This document shows, one piece after another, positions 52,313 through 61,348 of a stretch of DNA of 64,000 bases. The number at the start of each line of letters is the position of its first letter. Position 1 is the stretch's first letter. The position numbers and the translations under genes were made by a program. The notes beneath the pieces are model-generated. The model was not told where the DNA came from, did no database searches, and worked only from the letters and a program-made list of their open reading frames with translations. Source of the stretch: Vreelandella alkaliphila (lineage in GTDB: Bacteria > Pseudomonadota > Gammaproteobacteria > Pseudomonadales > Halomonadaceae); assembly GCF_016107625.1 (NCBI RefSeq), contig NZ_JABASV010000002.1, positions 310,001 to 374,000 on the forward strand, in the 5' to 3' direction.

Positions 52313-53085
52313 TGAGTCAGGAATACACCTCTTCTGAAATGATGACTGTGACCGCTGCCCGTGCGTTAGAAAATGGCATGACCTGCTTTGTGGGCATTGG
52401 TCTACCTTCTGAAGCCGCCAACCTGGCACGCCTAACCCATGCGCCTGAGGTAGTGCTGATTTATGAGTCCGGCACCCTGCAAACCAAGCCTGAGATTCTG
52501 CCGTTATCCATTGGTGACGGTGAGCTGTGCGAATCAGCGTTGACCACGGTGGCCGTGCCAGAAATGTTCCGCTATTGGCTGCAGGGTGGCAAAGTCAACG
52601 TGGGCTTTTTAGGCACTGCGCAAATCGACCGCTTTGCCAACCTTAACACCACACTGATCGGTGATTACAAAGCGCCTAAGGTACGCCTGCCGGGCGGCGG
52701 CGGTGCGCCGGAAATAGCCACCAACGCTGGTGAAGTGTTTATTACCTTGAAGCACTCAAAGCGCGCGTTTGTGAAAGATGTCGACTTCGTCACCACGCTA
52801 GGCTTTGGCCGTGATGGTAAAGGGCGCGATAACGTGCCCAATATTGGCAAGGGTCCCACGCGGGTCATTACTGACCTATGCGTGATGAAGCCCGACCCGG
52901 ACACCAAAGAGCTGGTCGTCGTCTCGCTACACCCCGGCGTCACCCGTGAAGACGTGATTGACGCAACCGGTTGGGATATTCGCTTTGCCGAACAGCTGGA
53001 GAGCACGCAGGAACCGAACCCCAACGAGCTTGAAATATTGCGCGAACTGAAAGCACGCACCGAGCGTGCCCACGCGGGTGAATAA
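52312..53085 (+). CDS. pcaJ: 3-oxoadipate CoA-transferase subunit B
   Basis: 257 residues from ATG 52312 in TAATG with pcaI. The catalytic Glu lies in LIYESGTLQTKPEILPLSIG. Beta subunit; forms the heterotetramer with PcaI. RPGGGGAPEIATNAGEVF-like (LPGGGGAPEIATNA) follows. Confidence 0.95.
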   Translation: MSQEYTSSEMMTVTAARALENGMTCFVGIGLPSEAANLARLTHAPEVVLIYESGTLQTKPEILPLSIGDGELCESALTTVAVPEMFRYWLQGGKVNVGFLGTAQIDRFANLNTTLIGDYKAPKVRLPGGGGAPEIATNAGEVFITLKHSKRAFVKDVDFVTTLGFGRDGKGRDNVPNIGKGPTRVITDLCVMKPDPDTKELVVVSLHPGVTREDVIDATGWDIRFAEQLESTQEPNPNELEILRELKARTERAHAGE

Positions 53086-53095
53086 GGAGCTTTGT

Positions 53096-54298
53096 ATGAG
53101 TGATGTCTATTTATGCCACCCGCGCCGCACTGCCGTTGGCCGCTTCGCTGGTACCTTGGCCAGCGTGCGCCCCGATGATTTCGCCGCGACGATTTTTAAA
53201 GCCGTACTGGCGGAAGCGCCGGATCTTGACCCTGCTGCCATTGACGAAGTGTTTATGGGCTGCGCCAACCAGGCCGGTGAAGACAACCGCAACGTGGCAC
53301 GTATGTCGTCGCTGCTGGCGGGCATCCCGACCTCGGTACCCGGCACAACCATGAACCGCCTGTGTGGTTCGGGCATGGACGCGGTCGGTACCGCGTTTCG
53401 CGCGATTAAAGCGGGCGAAATGGAGCTGGCACTGGCAGGCGGCGTGGAGTCCATGTCGCGAGCGCCCTACGTGATGGGCAAGGCTGAAGGCGCTTTTGCG
53501 CGCGGGCAAAAGATCGAAGATACCACCATCGGCTGGCGCTTTATCAACCCGCTGATGAAGAAAGCCTACGGCGTTGATTCGATGCCAGAAACGGCGGAAA
53601 ACGTCGCCGAGCAGTTCACTATCTCTCGGGAAGATCAGGATGCCTTTGCCCTGCGCTCTCAGCAGAAAGCCGCTGCCGCCCAAAAAGCGGGGCGCTTTGC
53701 CCAAGAGATCACCGCCATCGAGATTCCCCGCCGCAAGCAGGCGCCGCTAATCTTTGATCAGGATGAGCACCTGCGGGAAACCTCCCTGGAAAAACTGGCA
53801 GGGTTGCCTACGCCGTTCCGTGAAGGCGGTAGCGTGACCGCAGGCAATGCGTCGGGCGTTAACGATGGCGCGGCGGCGATGCTGGTGGCCAGTGACGCGG
53901 CGGTTAAACAGCATGGTCTGACACCGATGGCGAAAATTATTGGCATGGCCACGGCCGGCGTTGAGCCGCGCATCATGGGATATGGTCCGGTACCTGCTGT
54001 GCAAAAACTGCTTAAACGCACTGGTATCACCATGGATGATATCGATGTGTTTGAGTTCAACGAAGCGTTCGCTGCCCAGGCACTGGCCTGCATGCGTGAC
54101 TTGGGCCTTAAAGACGACGATCCACGCGTCAACCCTAACGGCGGCGCGATTGCCCTGGGTCACCCGCTGGGTATGTCCGGTGCGCGCCTGTTAATGACCG
54201 CTGCTCATGAGCTGCAAAACAGCGGCAAGCGCTATGCATTGTGCACCATGTGTGTAGGCGTGGGTCAGGGTATTGCCACGCTGATTGAACGCGTTTAA
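53096..54298 (+). CDS. pcaF: 3-oxoadipyl-CoA thiolase
   Basis: 400 residues from ATG 53096 behind AAGGAGC. Cys nucleophile in NRLCGSGMDAVGTAF, His in ALGHPLGMSGARL, second Cys in CTMCVGVGQGIA. Cleaves 3-oxoadipyl-CoA to succinyl-CoA and acetyl-CoA. Common end point for protocatechuate, catechol and adipate routes. Confidence 0.95.
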   Translation: MSDVYLCHPRRTAVGRFAGTLASVRPDDFAATIFKAVLAEAPDLDPAAIDEVFMGCANQAGEDNRNVARMSSLLAGIPTSVPGTTMNRLCGSGMDAVGTAFRAIKAGEMELALAGGVESMSRAPYVMGKAEGAFARGQKIEDTTIGWRFINPLMKKAYGVDSMPETAENVAEQFTISREDQDAFALRSQQKAAAAQKAGRFAQEITAIEIPRRKQAPLIFDQDEHLRETSLEKLAGLPTPFREGGSVTAGNASGVNDGAAAMLVASDAAVKQHGLTPMAKIIGMATAGVEPRIMGYGPVPAVQKLLKRTGITMDDIDVFEFNEAFAAQALACMRDLGLKDDDPRVNPNGGAIALGHPLGMSGARLLMTAAHELQNSGKRYALCTMCVGVGQGIATLIERV

Positions 54299-54308
54299 CG
54301 GAGGTAGC

Positions 54309-55142
54309 ATGGCCTTTCATACTATCAATGGCCGCAGCGTCGCTTACCGATTGCTCGGCTCGGATGTGAATCCACTTATCGTGCTAGCGCATCCACTGGG
54401 CATGAGCCAAGCCGTGTGGGACGACATCATTCCCGCGCTGCTACCCCGCTACCGGGTGCTGACCTGGGATCTTCCCGGCCACGGTGCTAGTCAGGCAGCC
54501 AGCGGTGCACAAATCACTCCCGCTGATTTAGCCGCTGAGGCTCTAGCATTGGCAGAGCTGGCGGCTGCTGAGCGCTTTCACTTTGCCGGTACGTCCATTG
54601 GCGGTGTCGTCGGCCAGCAGTTGATTGCTGAGCATAGCGACCGGCTGCTCTCCGCTACGCTGACCAATACTGGCGCAGTGATCGGCAATCCTGATCTCTG
54701 GAACACCCGCGCAGGCCGAGTGCGCCAGGAAGGCCTGGCAGCGATGTCTGAAGAAATCGTGCCGCGCTGGTTTGCACCACAGGCGTTTGAGGAAAGTCCA
54801 GCGCTGAAAGCAGGATGGTGCGTACAAATGGGCCGTGGCGACGATGAGTCCTACGCCCAGCTATGCGAAATGCTTGGTCGTAATACGTTCTCTGGAAAGC
54901 TTTCTGGTAAGAACGCCCCTCATAAGGTCGTTCCTAATAAGGTCAAAGTACAGCTGTTTGGCGGCAGTGAAGATATGGCCACGCCGCCCGCAACGTTGGA
55001 AGCCTTGGCTGCGGAGCTAGATGGCGCACCGTTGGAGATATTTGACGGTGTGGGGCATGTGCCGTCGGTAGAAGCTCCGGTGCTGTTCGCGAAAAAGCTC
55101 ATTGCTGTGCTTTCCACCGACTCGAACCACGGTGTGGCGTAA
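54309..55142 (+). CDS. pcaD: 3-oxoadipate enol-lactone hydrolase
   Basis: 277 residues from ATG 54309 behind ACGGAGG. Alpha/beta hydrolase with nucleophile in GTSIGGVVGQQL, Asp in the SEDMATPP region and His in GVGHVPSVEAP. Makes 3-oxoadipate from its enol-lactone. Last gene of the pca operon; pcaC, pcaB and ring-cleavage genes are not in the window. Confidence 0.93.
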   Translation: MAFHTINGRSVAYRLLGSDVNPLIVLAHPLGMSQAVWDDIIPALLPRYRVLTWDLPGHGASQAASGAQITPADLAAEALALAELAAAERFHFAGTSIGGVVGQQLIAEHSDRLLSATLTNTGAVIGNPDLWNTRAGRVRQEGLAAMSEEIVPRWFAPQAFEESPALKAGWCVQMGRGDDESYAQLCEMLGRNTFSGKLSGKNAPHKVVPNKVKVQLFGGSEDMATPPATLEALAAELDGAPLEIFDGVGHVPSVEAPVLFAKKLIAVLSTDSNHGVA

Positions 55143-55206
55143 GCCTCCGGACTGGAGACTCGCAAACAGTTATAGACGGAGAGAAATATTCCTATAACCG
55201 CATACC

Positions 55207-55267
55207 CGTCATGCCCACTAAGCGCTAGAGACACACTACGATACTATAGCGTTTGGTGGGCATGACG
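55207..55267. repeat. long imperfect inverted repeat between pcaD and catC
   Basis: CGTCATGCCCAC (55207-55218) pairs perfectly with GTGGGCATGACG (55256-55267); CGCTA (55223-55227) with TAGCG (55247-55251) extends the stem. It lies between convergent genes and may act as a bidirectional terminator, though no T-run follows. Confidence 0.6.
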
Positions 55268-55357
55268 TTAGCGTTTCTATAGATTCGACGATATGCCGCG
55301 CTCGTTAGCTATTAAGAGCCTGTAAGAAAACGCGGCGGAGTCGATAGAGCAGAGCTG

Positions 55358-55648
55358 TTATGCGTCACCTTCGTGTATAGATGAAGGATGACCGCATAAT
55401 GGCTTCACATGGATATCCATATAGGGAAACAGCGGCAAACCGCTAATAAGATCGTGGAGTTCAGCATTGTCACTGACGTCGAAGATGCTGACGTTGGCGT
55501 AGCTGCCAGCGATCCGCCATAGGTGGCGCCATTTGCCTTGCCGTTGTAGCTCCTGAGAGTAGGCTTTCTCCTTTGCTTTGATGTCAGCTACTTGCTCGGC
55601 GGGCATATCCGACGGCAGCTTTACGACCATTTCTACATGAAACAGCAT
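55358..55648 (-). CDS. catC: muconolactone delta-isomerase
   Basis: 96 residues, the family length. Opening MLFHVEMVVKLPSDMPAEQ and KWRHLWRIAGSYANVSIFDV are the family pattern. Converts muconolactone to 3-oxoadipate enol-lactone, the substrate of PcaD. It is transcribed toward pcaD. catA and catB are absent from the window. Confidence 0.93.
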   Translation of the reverse strand: MLFHVEMVVKLPSDMPAEQVADIKAKEKAYSQELQRQGKWRHLWRIAGSYANVSIFDVSDNAELHDLISGLPLFPYMDIHVKPLCGHPSSIHEGDA

Positions 55649-55687
55649 TGCACTTCTCCATGGGTAGTTGTGCTACAGGTATTCGCG

Positions 55688-55984
55688 CTACAGAGTGTTT
55701 TTTCGATTTAAATAGGCTTGTCGCCAGCGCACGATTTTAACCTCGGCGAATAGCCCCGCTTGGTGAAATGGATCGGACTCGATGAAGTGCTCGGCCTCCT
55801 CGCGGCTATCCAAGTCGACTAGGTAGATACCGCCAGACGCCGTTTCGCCATCATCGGAAAGCTTGGCGCCACAGGCCAATAAGGTCACTACGTTGGCATC
55901 CAGATACTCCAGGTGCGCTTGGCGTACCTCCAGGCGTAGTGCCTGCTGGCCGGGCTTGTCGAAAGTTTCGATCAAAAAAGGCAT
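55688..55984 (-). CDS. YciI-like protein
   Basis: 98 residues; ferredoxin-like YCII fold with FLIETFDKPGQQALRLEVR and a central His in RQAHLEYL, Asp in the SDDGETASGG segment. Dimeric proteins of unclear role, some dehydrochlorinating. It lies 39 bp upstream of catC on the same strand. Confidence 0.85.
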   Translation of the reverse strand: MPFLIETFDKPGQQALRLEVRQAHLEYLDANVVTLLACGAKLSDDGETASGGIYLVDLDSREEAEHFIESDPFHQAGLFAEVKIVRWRQAYLNRKNTL

Positions 55985-56030
55985 GGGGCAGTCCCGTAAG
56001 TCAAGAGTCGTTAAGCGTAGATAAGAATGG

Positions 56031-57365
56031 TTAGGCGCCGAGGTAGCCCCAGATCAGCATCGCGCTGGCGTAGATGACCCCGAGGTAGATTAGGATCAGC
56101 ACCATGTAGCCCATCACATCACGTAACTTCAAGCCGGAGATGGCTAACACCGGGAGGATCCAGAACGGCTGAACCATGTTGCTCCATTGGTCACCAATTT
56201 GGACGGCAAGCGCCGTGGCTGCCTGGGAAGCACCAAGTTCTGTGGCGGCTTGAACCATAACAGGACCTTGGACAGCCCATTGGCCGCCACCGGATGGTGC
56301 CAGCAGGTTGATGATGGCGCCGCTGATAAATGACCAGATAGGCAAGGTTTGCGCACTGGAGATATCAACGAAGGTATTGGCGAACGAAACCACCAGCCCT
56401 GACCCCACGAGAATTCCCATGATCCCCGCGTAGAAAGGGTACTGCACGATGATGCCAGAGACGATACGAATCCCATCCGTCAAAGCGGCTAGGTAGTTGG
56501 CAGGCGAGGCAAATAGCAATATACCCAAAAACAGGAAGGCGAAATTGATGGTATTAAGGTTCAGCGAACCGCCATCGAATGCATACAGTGCAATATACAG
56601 CATGCCTAGCGCGCCAATGCCAATGCCCACCACTTTGCTGCGATTCAAACGTTCGGCGATGGTGGTTTTTGTGTCGTTGGGAAGCGGAGCTACGGAGGGC
56701 TTGGCTACCGTGGTTGGGTCGATTTCGACGATATCTTCGGCGTGCTTGGGATGCAGCCAGGCATTGAAGAAAGGAAGAGTGAGAAGAATAAGAGCGCTGG
56801 TGATCAAAAGAATGGGCGAGAAAATTGTTTCGCTCAGTGGGATTAATCCAATCGTATCCTGAAGAAAGTGCCCTTCGGTGGCGATCAGTAGCGGCACGCT
56901 GCCAGACAGGCCGATACCATAAAGAGCAAAGCCAGAATACGCCGCAGCGATCACTAGTGGGTAATGTAAGCCTTTCACGTTAAGCGCCAACTTCTGGGCG
57001 ACTATACCGCCGATGACCAAGCCGAAACCCCAGTTTAGCCAGCTACCGATACCTCCCACCAGAGTGGCAACAACAATCGCGACGAAGGGCGTTGTGACGC
57101 GTGCTGCGACGCGGTTGAGTATGCCGTCAACCAAGGGCGTTTTGGCCAGGATATAGCCCGCTAGAAGGATGACCGTCATTTGCATGCTGAAGGCCAGCAA
57201 GTCCCAGAAGCCATCGCCCCAATAACGCACCGCATTTAAGGGGCTGGTGCCCTGCATTAACACTGCCAGGAGCATTGTGAGCATGGTTAGAAGGATCGCG
57301 ATGACGAGAGGATCGGGCATGTAGCGGTTAACGAGCCGGGTGAAGAAATTTGCCAGCGCATTCAT
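56031..57365 (-). CDS. AtoE-type short-chain fatty-acid transporter
   Basis: 444 residues from ATG 57365; the earlier start at 57398 lacks a Shine-Dalgarno. Many helices; family patterns MPDPLVIAILLTMLTMLLAV, LLAPSGGGQWAVQGPVM and QIGDQWSNMVQPFWILP. Imports short-chain fatty acids such as acetoacetate or butyrate. Leftward, upstream of YciI-catC. Confidence 0.9.
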   Translation of the reverse strand: MNALANFFTRLVNRYMPDPLVIAILLTMLTMLLAVLMQGTSPLNAVRYWGDGFWDLLAFSMQMTVILLAGYILAKTPLVDGILNRVAARVTTPFVAIVVATLVGGIGSWLNWGFGLVIGGIVAQKLALNVKGLHYPLVIAAAYSGFALYGIGLSGSVPLLIATEGHFLQDTIGLIPLSETIFSPILLITSALILLTLPFFNAWLHPKHAEDIVEIDPTTVAKPSVAPLPNDTKTTIAERLNRSKVVGIGIGALGMLYIALYAFDGGSLNLNTINFAFLFLGILLFASPANYLAALTDGIRIVSGIIVQYPFYAGIMGILVGSGLVVSFANTFVDISSAQTLPIWSFISGAIINLLAPSGGGQWAVQGPVMVQAATELGASQAATALAVQIGDQWSNMVQPFWILPVLAISGLKLRDVMGYMVLILIYLGVIYASAMLIWGYLGA

Positions 57366-57436
57366 AGGAAGCCCTCTTATTGTCGGCGTGCCTGTCATTG
57401 TCTACTATGTACGCATAGCGCACATAAGTTCGTTTT

Positions 57437-57460
57437 TCGTGAGTGATCTTTGACTCACGA
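57437..57460. promoter_or_regulatory. palindrome between AtoE and hydroxyacyl-CoA dehydrogenase
   Basis: TCGTGAGT (57437-57444) and ACTCACGA (57453-57460), eight-base spacer. Centre is 83 bp from the AtoE start and 86 bp from the dehydrogenase start. A divergent operator. A GTTCG half-site (57428-57432) is next to it. Confidence 0.6.
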
Positions 57461-57534
57461 CTAGTTTTATTCAATGCGACATTTGTCTAGGTTCACTTGA
57501 ATGATCTCCGAGCCAGACGAAGGAGGAAGTACTG

Positions 57535-58440
57535 ATGCAGGACGATTCATTGCAAGCTGCTGTGGTAGGTGCGGGAACCATGGGCACCACGCTGGCCAAG
57601 TTAATGGCGACGCATGGTGTCAAGGTCACTGTGGTTGATACCAACCCGAAGGTACTGGAAGCCAGTCGCTTGAGTGTGGGGGAGAGTGCTGCAGTTATTT
57701 GCTTTACCACGGATTTGGAGGTGGCGAAGAGTGCTGATTTTGTCATTGAGAGCGTGACAGAAGACGTCGAGATTAAGCGAAAGGTCGTGGCGCAAATCGA
57801 GTCTGAAGTGGCCGATACTTGTATCATCGTGACCAATACATCGGGTATTCCGATTGATGACATCGGCAGTGCCATGCGTGTGCCGCAACGGTTCCTGGGG
57901 ACGCACTTCTTTAATCCGGCGGATATCATACCTGCCGTGGAAGTGGTGCCAGGCAGCCATACCGAGGCGGCAGTAGTGGAAAAGGTGTGCGGTTGGCTAA
58001 AGCGTTGGGGGAAACGCCCTGCGGTACTGAATACCTGTGTACCTGGCTTCGTCGCTAACCGGATCCAGCATGCGGTTATGCGTGAATGCCTCTCCCTGTT
58101 GGAAAAAGGGATAGTGGAGGCCGAGGCGCTGGATGATATCGTGCAGTACTCCATTGGTGTGCGTATGGCGTTGAACGGCCCCTTATGTCAGCGCGACCTT
58201 AACGGGTTGGACACCCACCTGAATATCGCCCATTACCTCTATGCGGATCTCGAAGCACGTCAGCAACCTGCCGATCTACTTGAAGAGTACGTTGCCCAAG
58301 GTCGCCTAGGTGCCAAGGCTGGGCAAGGTTTCTACCAGTGGAGTGATGAGACGCGCACCCAGCACCAGGCCCGGGAGCGGGAAAACCTGCAGCGTATCAT
58401 TGAAATCGCTACCCAACATGCCGGTGGAGACAAGTCATGA
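57535..58440 (+). CDS. 3-hydroxyacyl-CoA dehydrogenase, short type
   Basis: 301 residues. Rossmann AAVVGAGTMGTTLAKLMATH, catalytic FLGTHFFNPADIIPAVEVVP, C-terminal HCDH with PGFVANRIQHAVMRECLSLL. Lambda-crystallin/HBD class; could oxidise 3-hydroxybutyrate-like or carnitine-like compounds. AGGAGGAAG before ATG 57535. Shares ATGA with the next gene. Confidence 0.88.
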   Translation: MQDDSLQAAVVGAGTMGTTLAKLMATHGVKVTVVDTNPKVLEASRLSVGESAAVICFTTDLEVAKSADFVIESVTEDVEIKRKVVAQIESEVADTCIIVTNTSGIPIDDIGSAMRVPQRFLGTHFFNPADIIPAVEVVPGSHTEAAVVEKVCGWLKRWGKRPAVLNTCVPGFVANRIQHAVMRECLSLLEKGIVEAEALDDIVQYSIGVRMALNGPLCQRDLNGLDTHLNIAHYLYADLEARQQPADLLEEYVAQGRLGAKAGQGFYQWSDETRTQHQARERENLQRIIEIATQHAGGDKS

Positions 58441-59465
58441 ATCAGCCTCGCTGGAAGAAACGTCCTGAAGGTAGCAACTGGGGCGAGTTTGGCCCTGAAG
58501 ATCAACTGGGGCGAGTCAACCTGATCGGCACCGAACAGGTGCTCAAGGGTGTGAAGGAAGTCCACGAAGGGGTGACATTCTGCTTGTCGTTACCTCTGGA
58601 TATCCCCGGCGGAAAGGTGTTGAACCCCCGTCGTTCGCCTCCGAAGCTAACCCCGACAGCTCTGGGTGATGACCAGTACATCAACTTTCCCCTGGCGACT
58701 CATAGCCCCGCGCTGCATGACGTTATTAGTGACGACCAGGTTCAGCTATCGTTGCAGTACTCCACGCAGTGGGACTCCCTGGCTCACGTGGGCGCTCTGT
58801 TCGATGGCGATGGTGATGGCACGCCAGAACGCCGCTACTACAACGGCTACCTGGCCGAGAAGGATGTGCTCGATCTGAGCGGAGAATCGGCCCAGTGGCA
58901 CGACTCCTATGCTAGACGCCTGGGAGTCGAGACACTGGCAACACATGGCATGCAAGGCCGAGCCGTATTGGTCGATTTGGTGAGAGTTTTCGGTGCGGGA
59001 AGAACGCTGGTAGGGCACCTGGAGTTGATGGAAGCGCTGAAACAACTGAACGTGGTGGTGGAGCGTGGCGATATGCTGGTATTGCGCACAGGGTTCGCCG
59101 AGGCGTTGTTGGATATGCAGGGTACGCCGCAGCCAGAGGTGCTGAAAAACACCGGGGCAGTGCTTGATGGCAGTGATTCAGCCTTGCTGGAGTGGATCAC
59201 TGAAAGCGGCATTGCGGCGATCTGCGCGGATAATTATGCGGTGGAAAACTTAGACCGTGAGTTGGCGTCGAGCTGCTGCTCTAGACTTCCATTGCACCAT
59301 CATTGCCTGTTCAAACTCGGATTGCCGCTGGCGGAGTTATGGTATCTGAAAGATTTAGCGGAATGGTTGCATAGCCGCCAGCGCAACCGGTTCTTGCTAA
59401 CGGCGCCACCACTTCGGCTGCCAGGCGCCATTGGCTCGCCGGTGACGCCTGTGGCAACCGTATAG
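58437..59465 (+). CDS. cyclase-family (kynurenine-formamidase-like) hydrolase
   Basis: 342 residues, larger than KynB. PF04199-like core QYSTQWDSLAHVGALFDGDG replaces the classic HxGTHxD motif with QWDSLAH, as in the fungal-type branch; HHHCLFKLGLPLAELWYL near the end holds metal-type histidines. Metal-dependent hydrolase or dehydratase on a small cyclic substrate. Overlaps the dehydrogenase by four bases. Confidence 0.78.
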   Translation: MNQPRWKKRPEGSNWGEFGPEDQLGRVNLIGTEQVLKGVKEVHEGVTFCLSLPLDIPGGKVLNPRRSPPKLTPTALGDDQYINFPLATHSPALHDVISDDQVQLSLQYSTQWDSLAHVGALFDGDGDGTPERRYYNGYLAEKDVLDLSGESAQWHDSYARRLGVETLATHGMQGRAVLVDLVRVFGAGRTLVGHLELMEALKQLNVVVERGDMLVLRTGFAEALLDMQGTPQPEVLKNTGAVLDGSDSALLEWITESGIAAICADNYAVENLDRELASSCCSRLPLHHHCLFKLGLPLAELWYLKDLAEWLHSRQRNRFLLTAPPLRLPGAIGSPVTPVATV

Positions 59466-59581
59466 TGATGAGTTTGCTGTTGCGCTGGAGGGCGTTAGAG
59501 ATACCTTCGACAATGGGAGTGCTTACGCCTGGGTGATAAGCTCTTAGGTCTGATCAATTCGACCATTGAGGCAAACTCACA

Positions 59582-61348
59582 GTGAGCAGAAAGATTTGGC
59601 TGTATGCGCTGGTTCTGGCCTCTTTAATCGTGCTGAGCCTTTTGGGGTTATGGTGGTTATGGCATTGGCAATACAGCCACGCCGAAGCAGATGCCCAGCG
59701 TCACGCAAATACGCGTCTAGCGCTCTACACCAGCAGCCTGCAAGGTGCGCTTGAGCGCTTTAACTACCTGCCTGACTTACTGGCCCAGCAACCTTTAGTC
59801 CAGGCTGCCCTGCGCGAACCTAGTGAGCTATTGTTGTCTCCTGTTAATCAGCACTTGGCAGAGGTCGCTGAGCGTTCGGGCGCTGACGCCATTTTTCTGA
59901 TGAATGAGCAAGGTGTCACCCTGGCCAGCAGCAACTATGCACTCGAGCAAAGTTTCATTGGCCACGATTATCACTTCCGCCCCTATTTTTACGATGCCAT
60001 GCAGAGCGGTAGCGGTGAATTCTTTGCGATCGGTGACACAACCGGACAGCCGGGGTATTTCACCTCTTATGTCGTTACGCTTGGCGACGACACTGTCTCT
60101 GCGGGTGTCTTGGTGGTTAAAGTCTCACTGGAAGCGCTTCAAGAGGATTGGCGTCGAGCACAAGAAAACGTCATTTTGTCGGATGCCAATGGCGTTGTGA
60201 TACTTTCTAGCCGCGAGCAGTGGCGGTTTCAGCACATAGATGGGCTTTCTGATGATGCATTGGCGCAGATTAGTGCCCAACGTCAATTTCTCGATAAACC
60301 GCTTTCCCCACTCGGCCAGCGCCTGCATGACGATACGCTGGTAATAGGCAACCAAGCACAAGGGGGAGGCGAGCGTTTTCTGGTCGCTTCCCTGCCGCTT
60401 GCTACACTGGGTTGGTCGATGCATTATCTCAGCCCGGTGCGCCCACTTTATATCAGTGCTCGCAATGTACTTCTGGCGGGCTTAGTCACGCTTTCCGCTC
60501 TTTTGTTGTTTGGCTTGTGGTTGCGTGAACGCCAAAAACGCCAACACATGCGCGATGCTCAGGCGAAAATCATCCAGCAAACCAATATTCGCTTGGAAGA
60601 ACGTGTCCAGGAACGCACTCAGGCCTTAGAGGATGCGCAAGCTGAACTGGTCCAAGCGGGTAAATTGGCCGCCTTGGGTACCATGGCGGCAGGCATTGCT
60701 CATGAGCTTAATCAACCCCTTTCAGGCATCCGTACTTATGCTGCCAACGGTGAGCGGTTGTTGGCGCTCGGCCGTCAGGAAATGGCAGGCGACAACTTCC
60801 AACGTATTCAGGTATTAAGCAAACGCCTCGCTCGGCTAATCGAGCAGCTAAAGCTGTTTGCTCGCAAGGGCGAGAGCCGCGAGAGTGTGGATCTTCCGGC
60901 CAGCCTGCACTTCGTACTAGAGCTACTAGAGGAGCGTTTCCAGCAGCAAAAAGTGCGTTTGGAGCGTGACGGTGATTGGCAACAGTCACTCTGGATACGT
61001 GGCGATGACGTTCGCCTTGAGCAGTTGCTTACAAACCTGCTGCGTAACGCGCTGGATGCGTTGAACGACATACCCAATGGCATCATTCGTCTTCATGTTG
61101 AGGTAACTACGGAGCAAGTGCGATTGACGATCCATGACAATGGCCCTGGCTTGCCTCAAGAAGTGATCGAGCAGATGTTCGACCCATTCTTTACGACTAA
61201 ACCGGTTGGGGAAGGCTTGGGGCTGGGGCTGTTTATTAGTTACGGCATTGCTCAGGATCTTGGCGGTAAGCTCAGCGCTGGCAATCACCCCGCTGGGGGC
61301 GCTTGGTTTCGTCTGTCATTACTGCATGGTGAGGAGACACCTTCATGA
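59582..61348 (+). CDS. dctB: DctB-type sensor histidine kinase
   Basis: 588 residues. N-terminal transmembrane helix, periplasmic double-PAS region (about 35-290), second helix, coiled coil, then HisKA with GIAHELNQPLSGIRTYA and ATPase with NGPGLPQEVIEQMFDPFF and GLGLGLFISYGIAQ. Senses dicarboxylates or related acids and phosphorylates DctD. Start GTG 59582. ATGA overlap with dctD. Confidence 0.93.
   Translation: MSRKIWLYALVLASLIVLSLLGLWWLWHWQYSHAEADAQRHANTRLALYTSSLQGALERFNYLPDLLAQQPLVQAALREPSELLLSPVNQHLAEVAERSGADAIFLMNEQGVTLASSNYALEQSFIGHDYHFRPYFYDAMQSGSGEFFAIGDTTGQPGYFTSYVVTLGDDTVSAGVLVVKVSLEALQEDWRRAQENVILSDANGVVILSSREQWRFQHIDGLSDDALAQISAQRQFLDKPLSPLGQRLHDDTLVIGNQAQGGGERFLVASLPLATLGWSMHYLSPVRPLYISARNVLLAGLVTLSALLLFGLWLRERQKRQHMRDAQAKIIQQTNIRLEERVQERTQALEDAQAELVQAGKLAALGTMAAGIAHELNQPLSGIRTYAANGERLLALGRQEMAGDNFQRIQVLSKRLARLIEQLKLFARKGESRESVDLPASLHFVLELLEERFQQQKVRLERDGDWQQSLWIRGDDVRLEQLLTNLLRNALDALNDIPNGIIRLHVEVTTEQVRLTIHDNGPGLPQEVIEQMFDPFFTTKPVGEGLGLGLFISYGIAQDLGGKLSAGNHPAGGAWFRLSLLHGEETPS

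Noticed and set aside
53111..53704. Long minus-strand frames antisense to pcaF
   Set aside because: GC-rich third-position shadows of pcaF; no start signal or homologous pattern.
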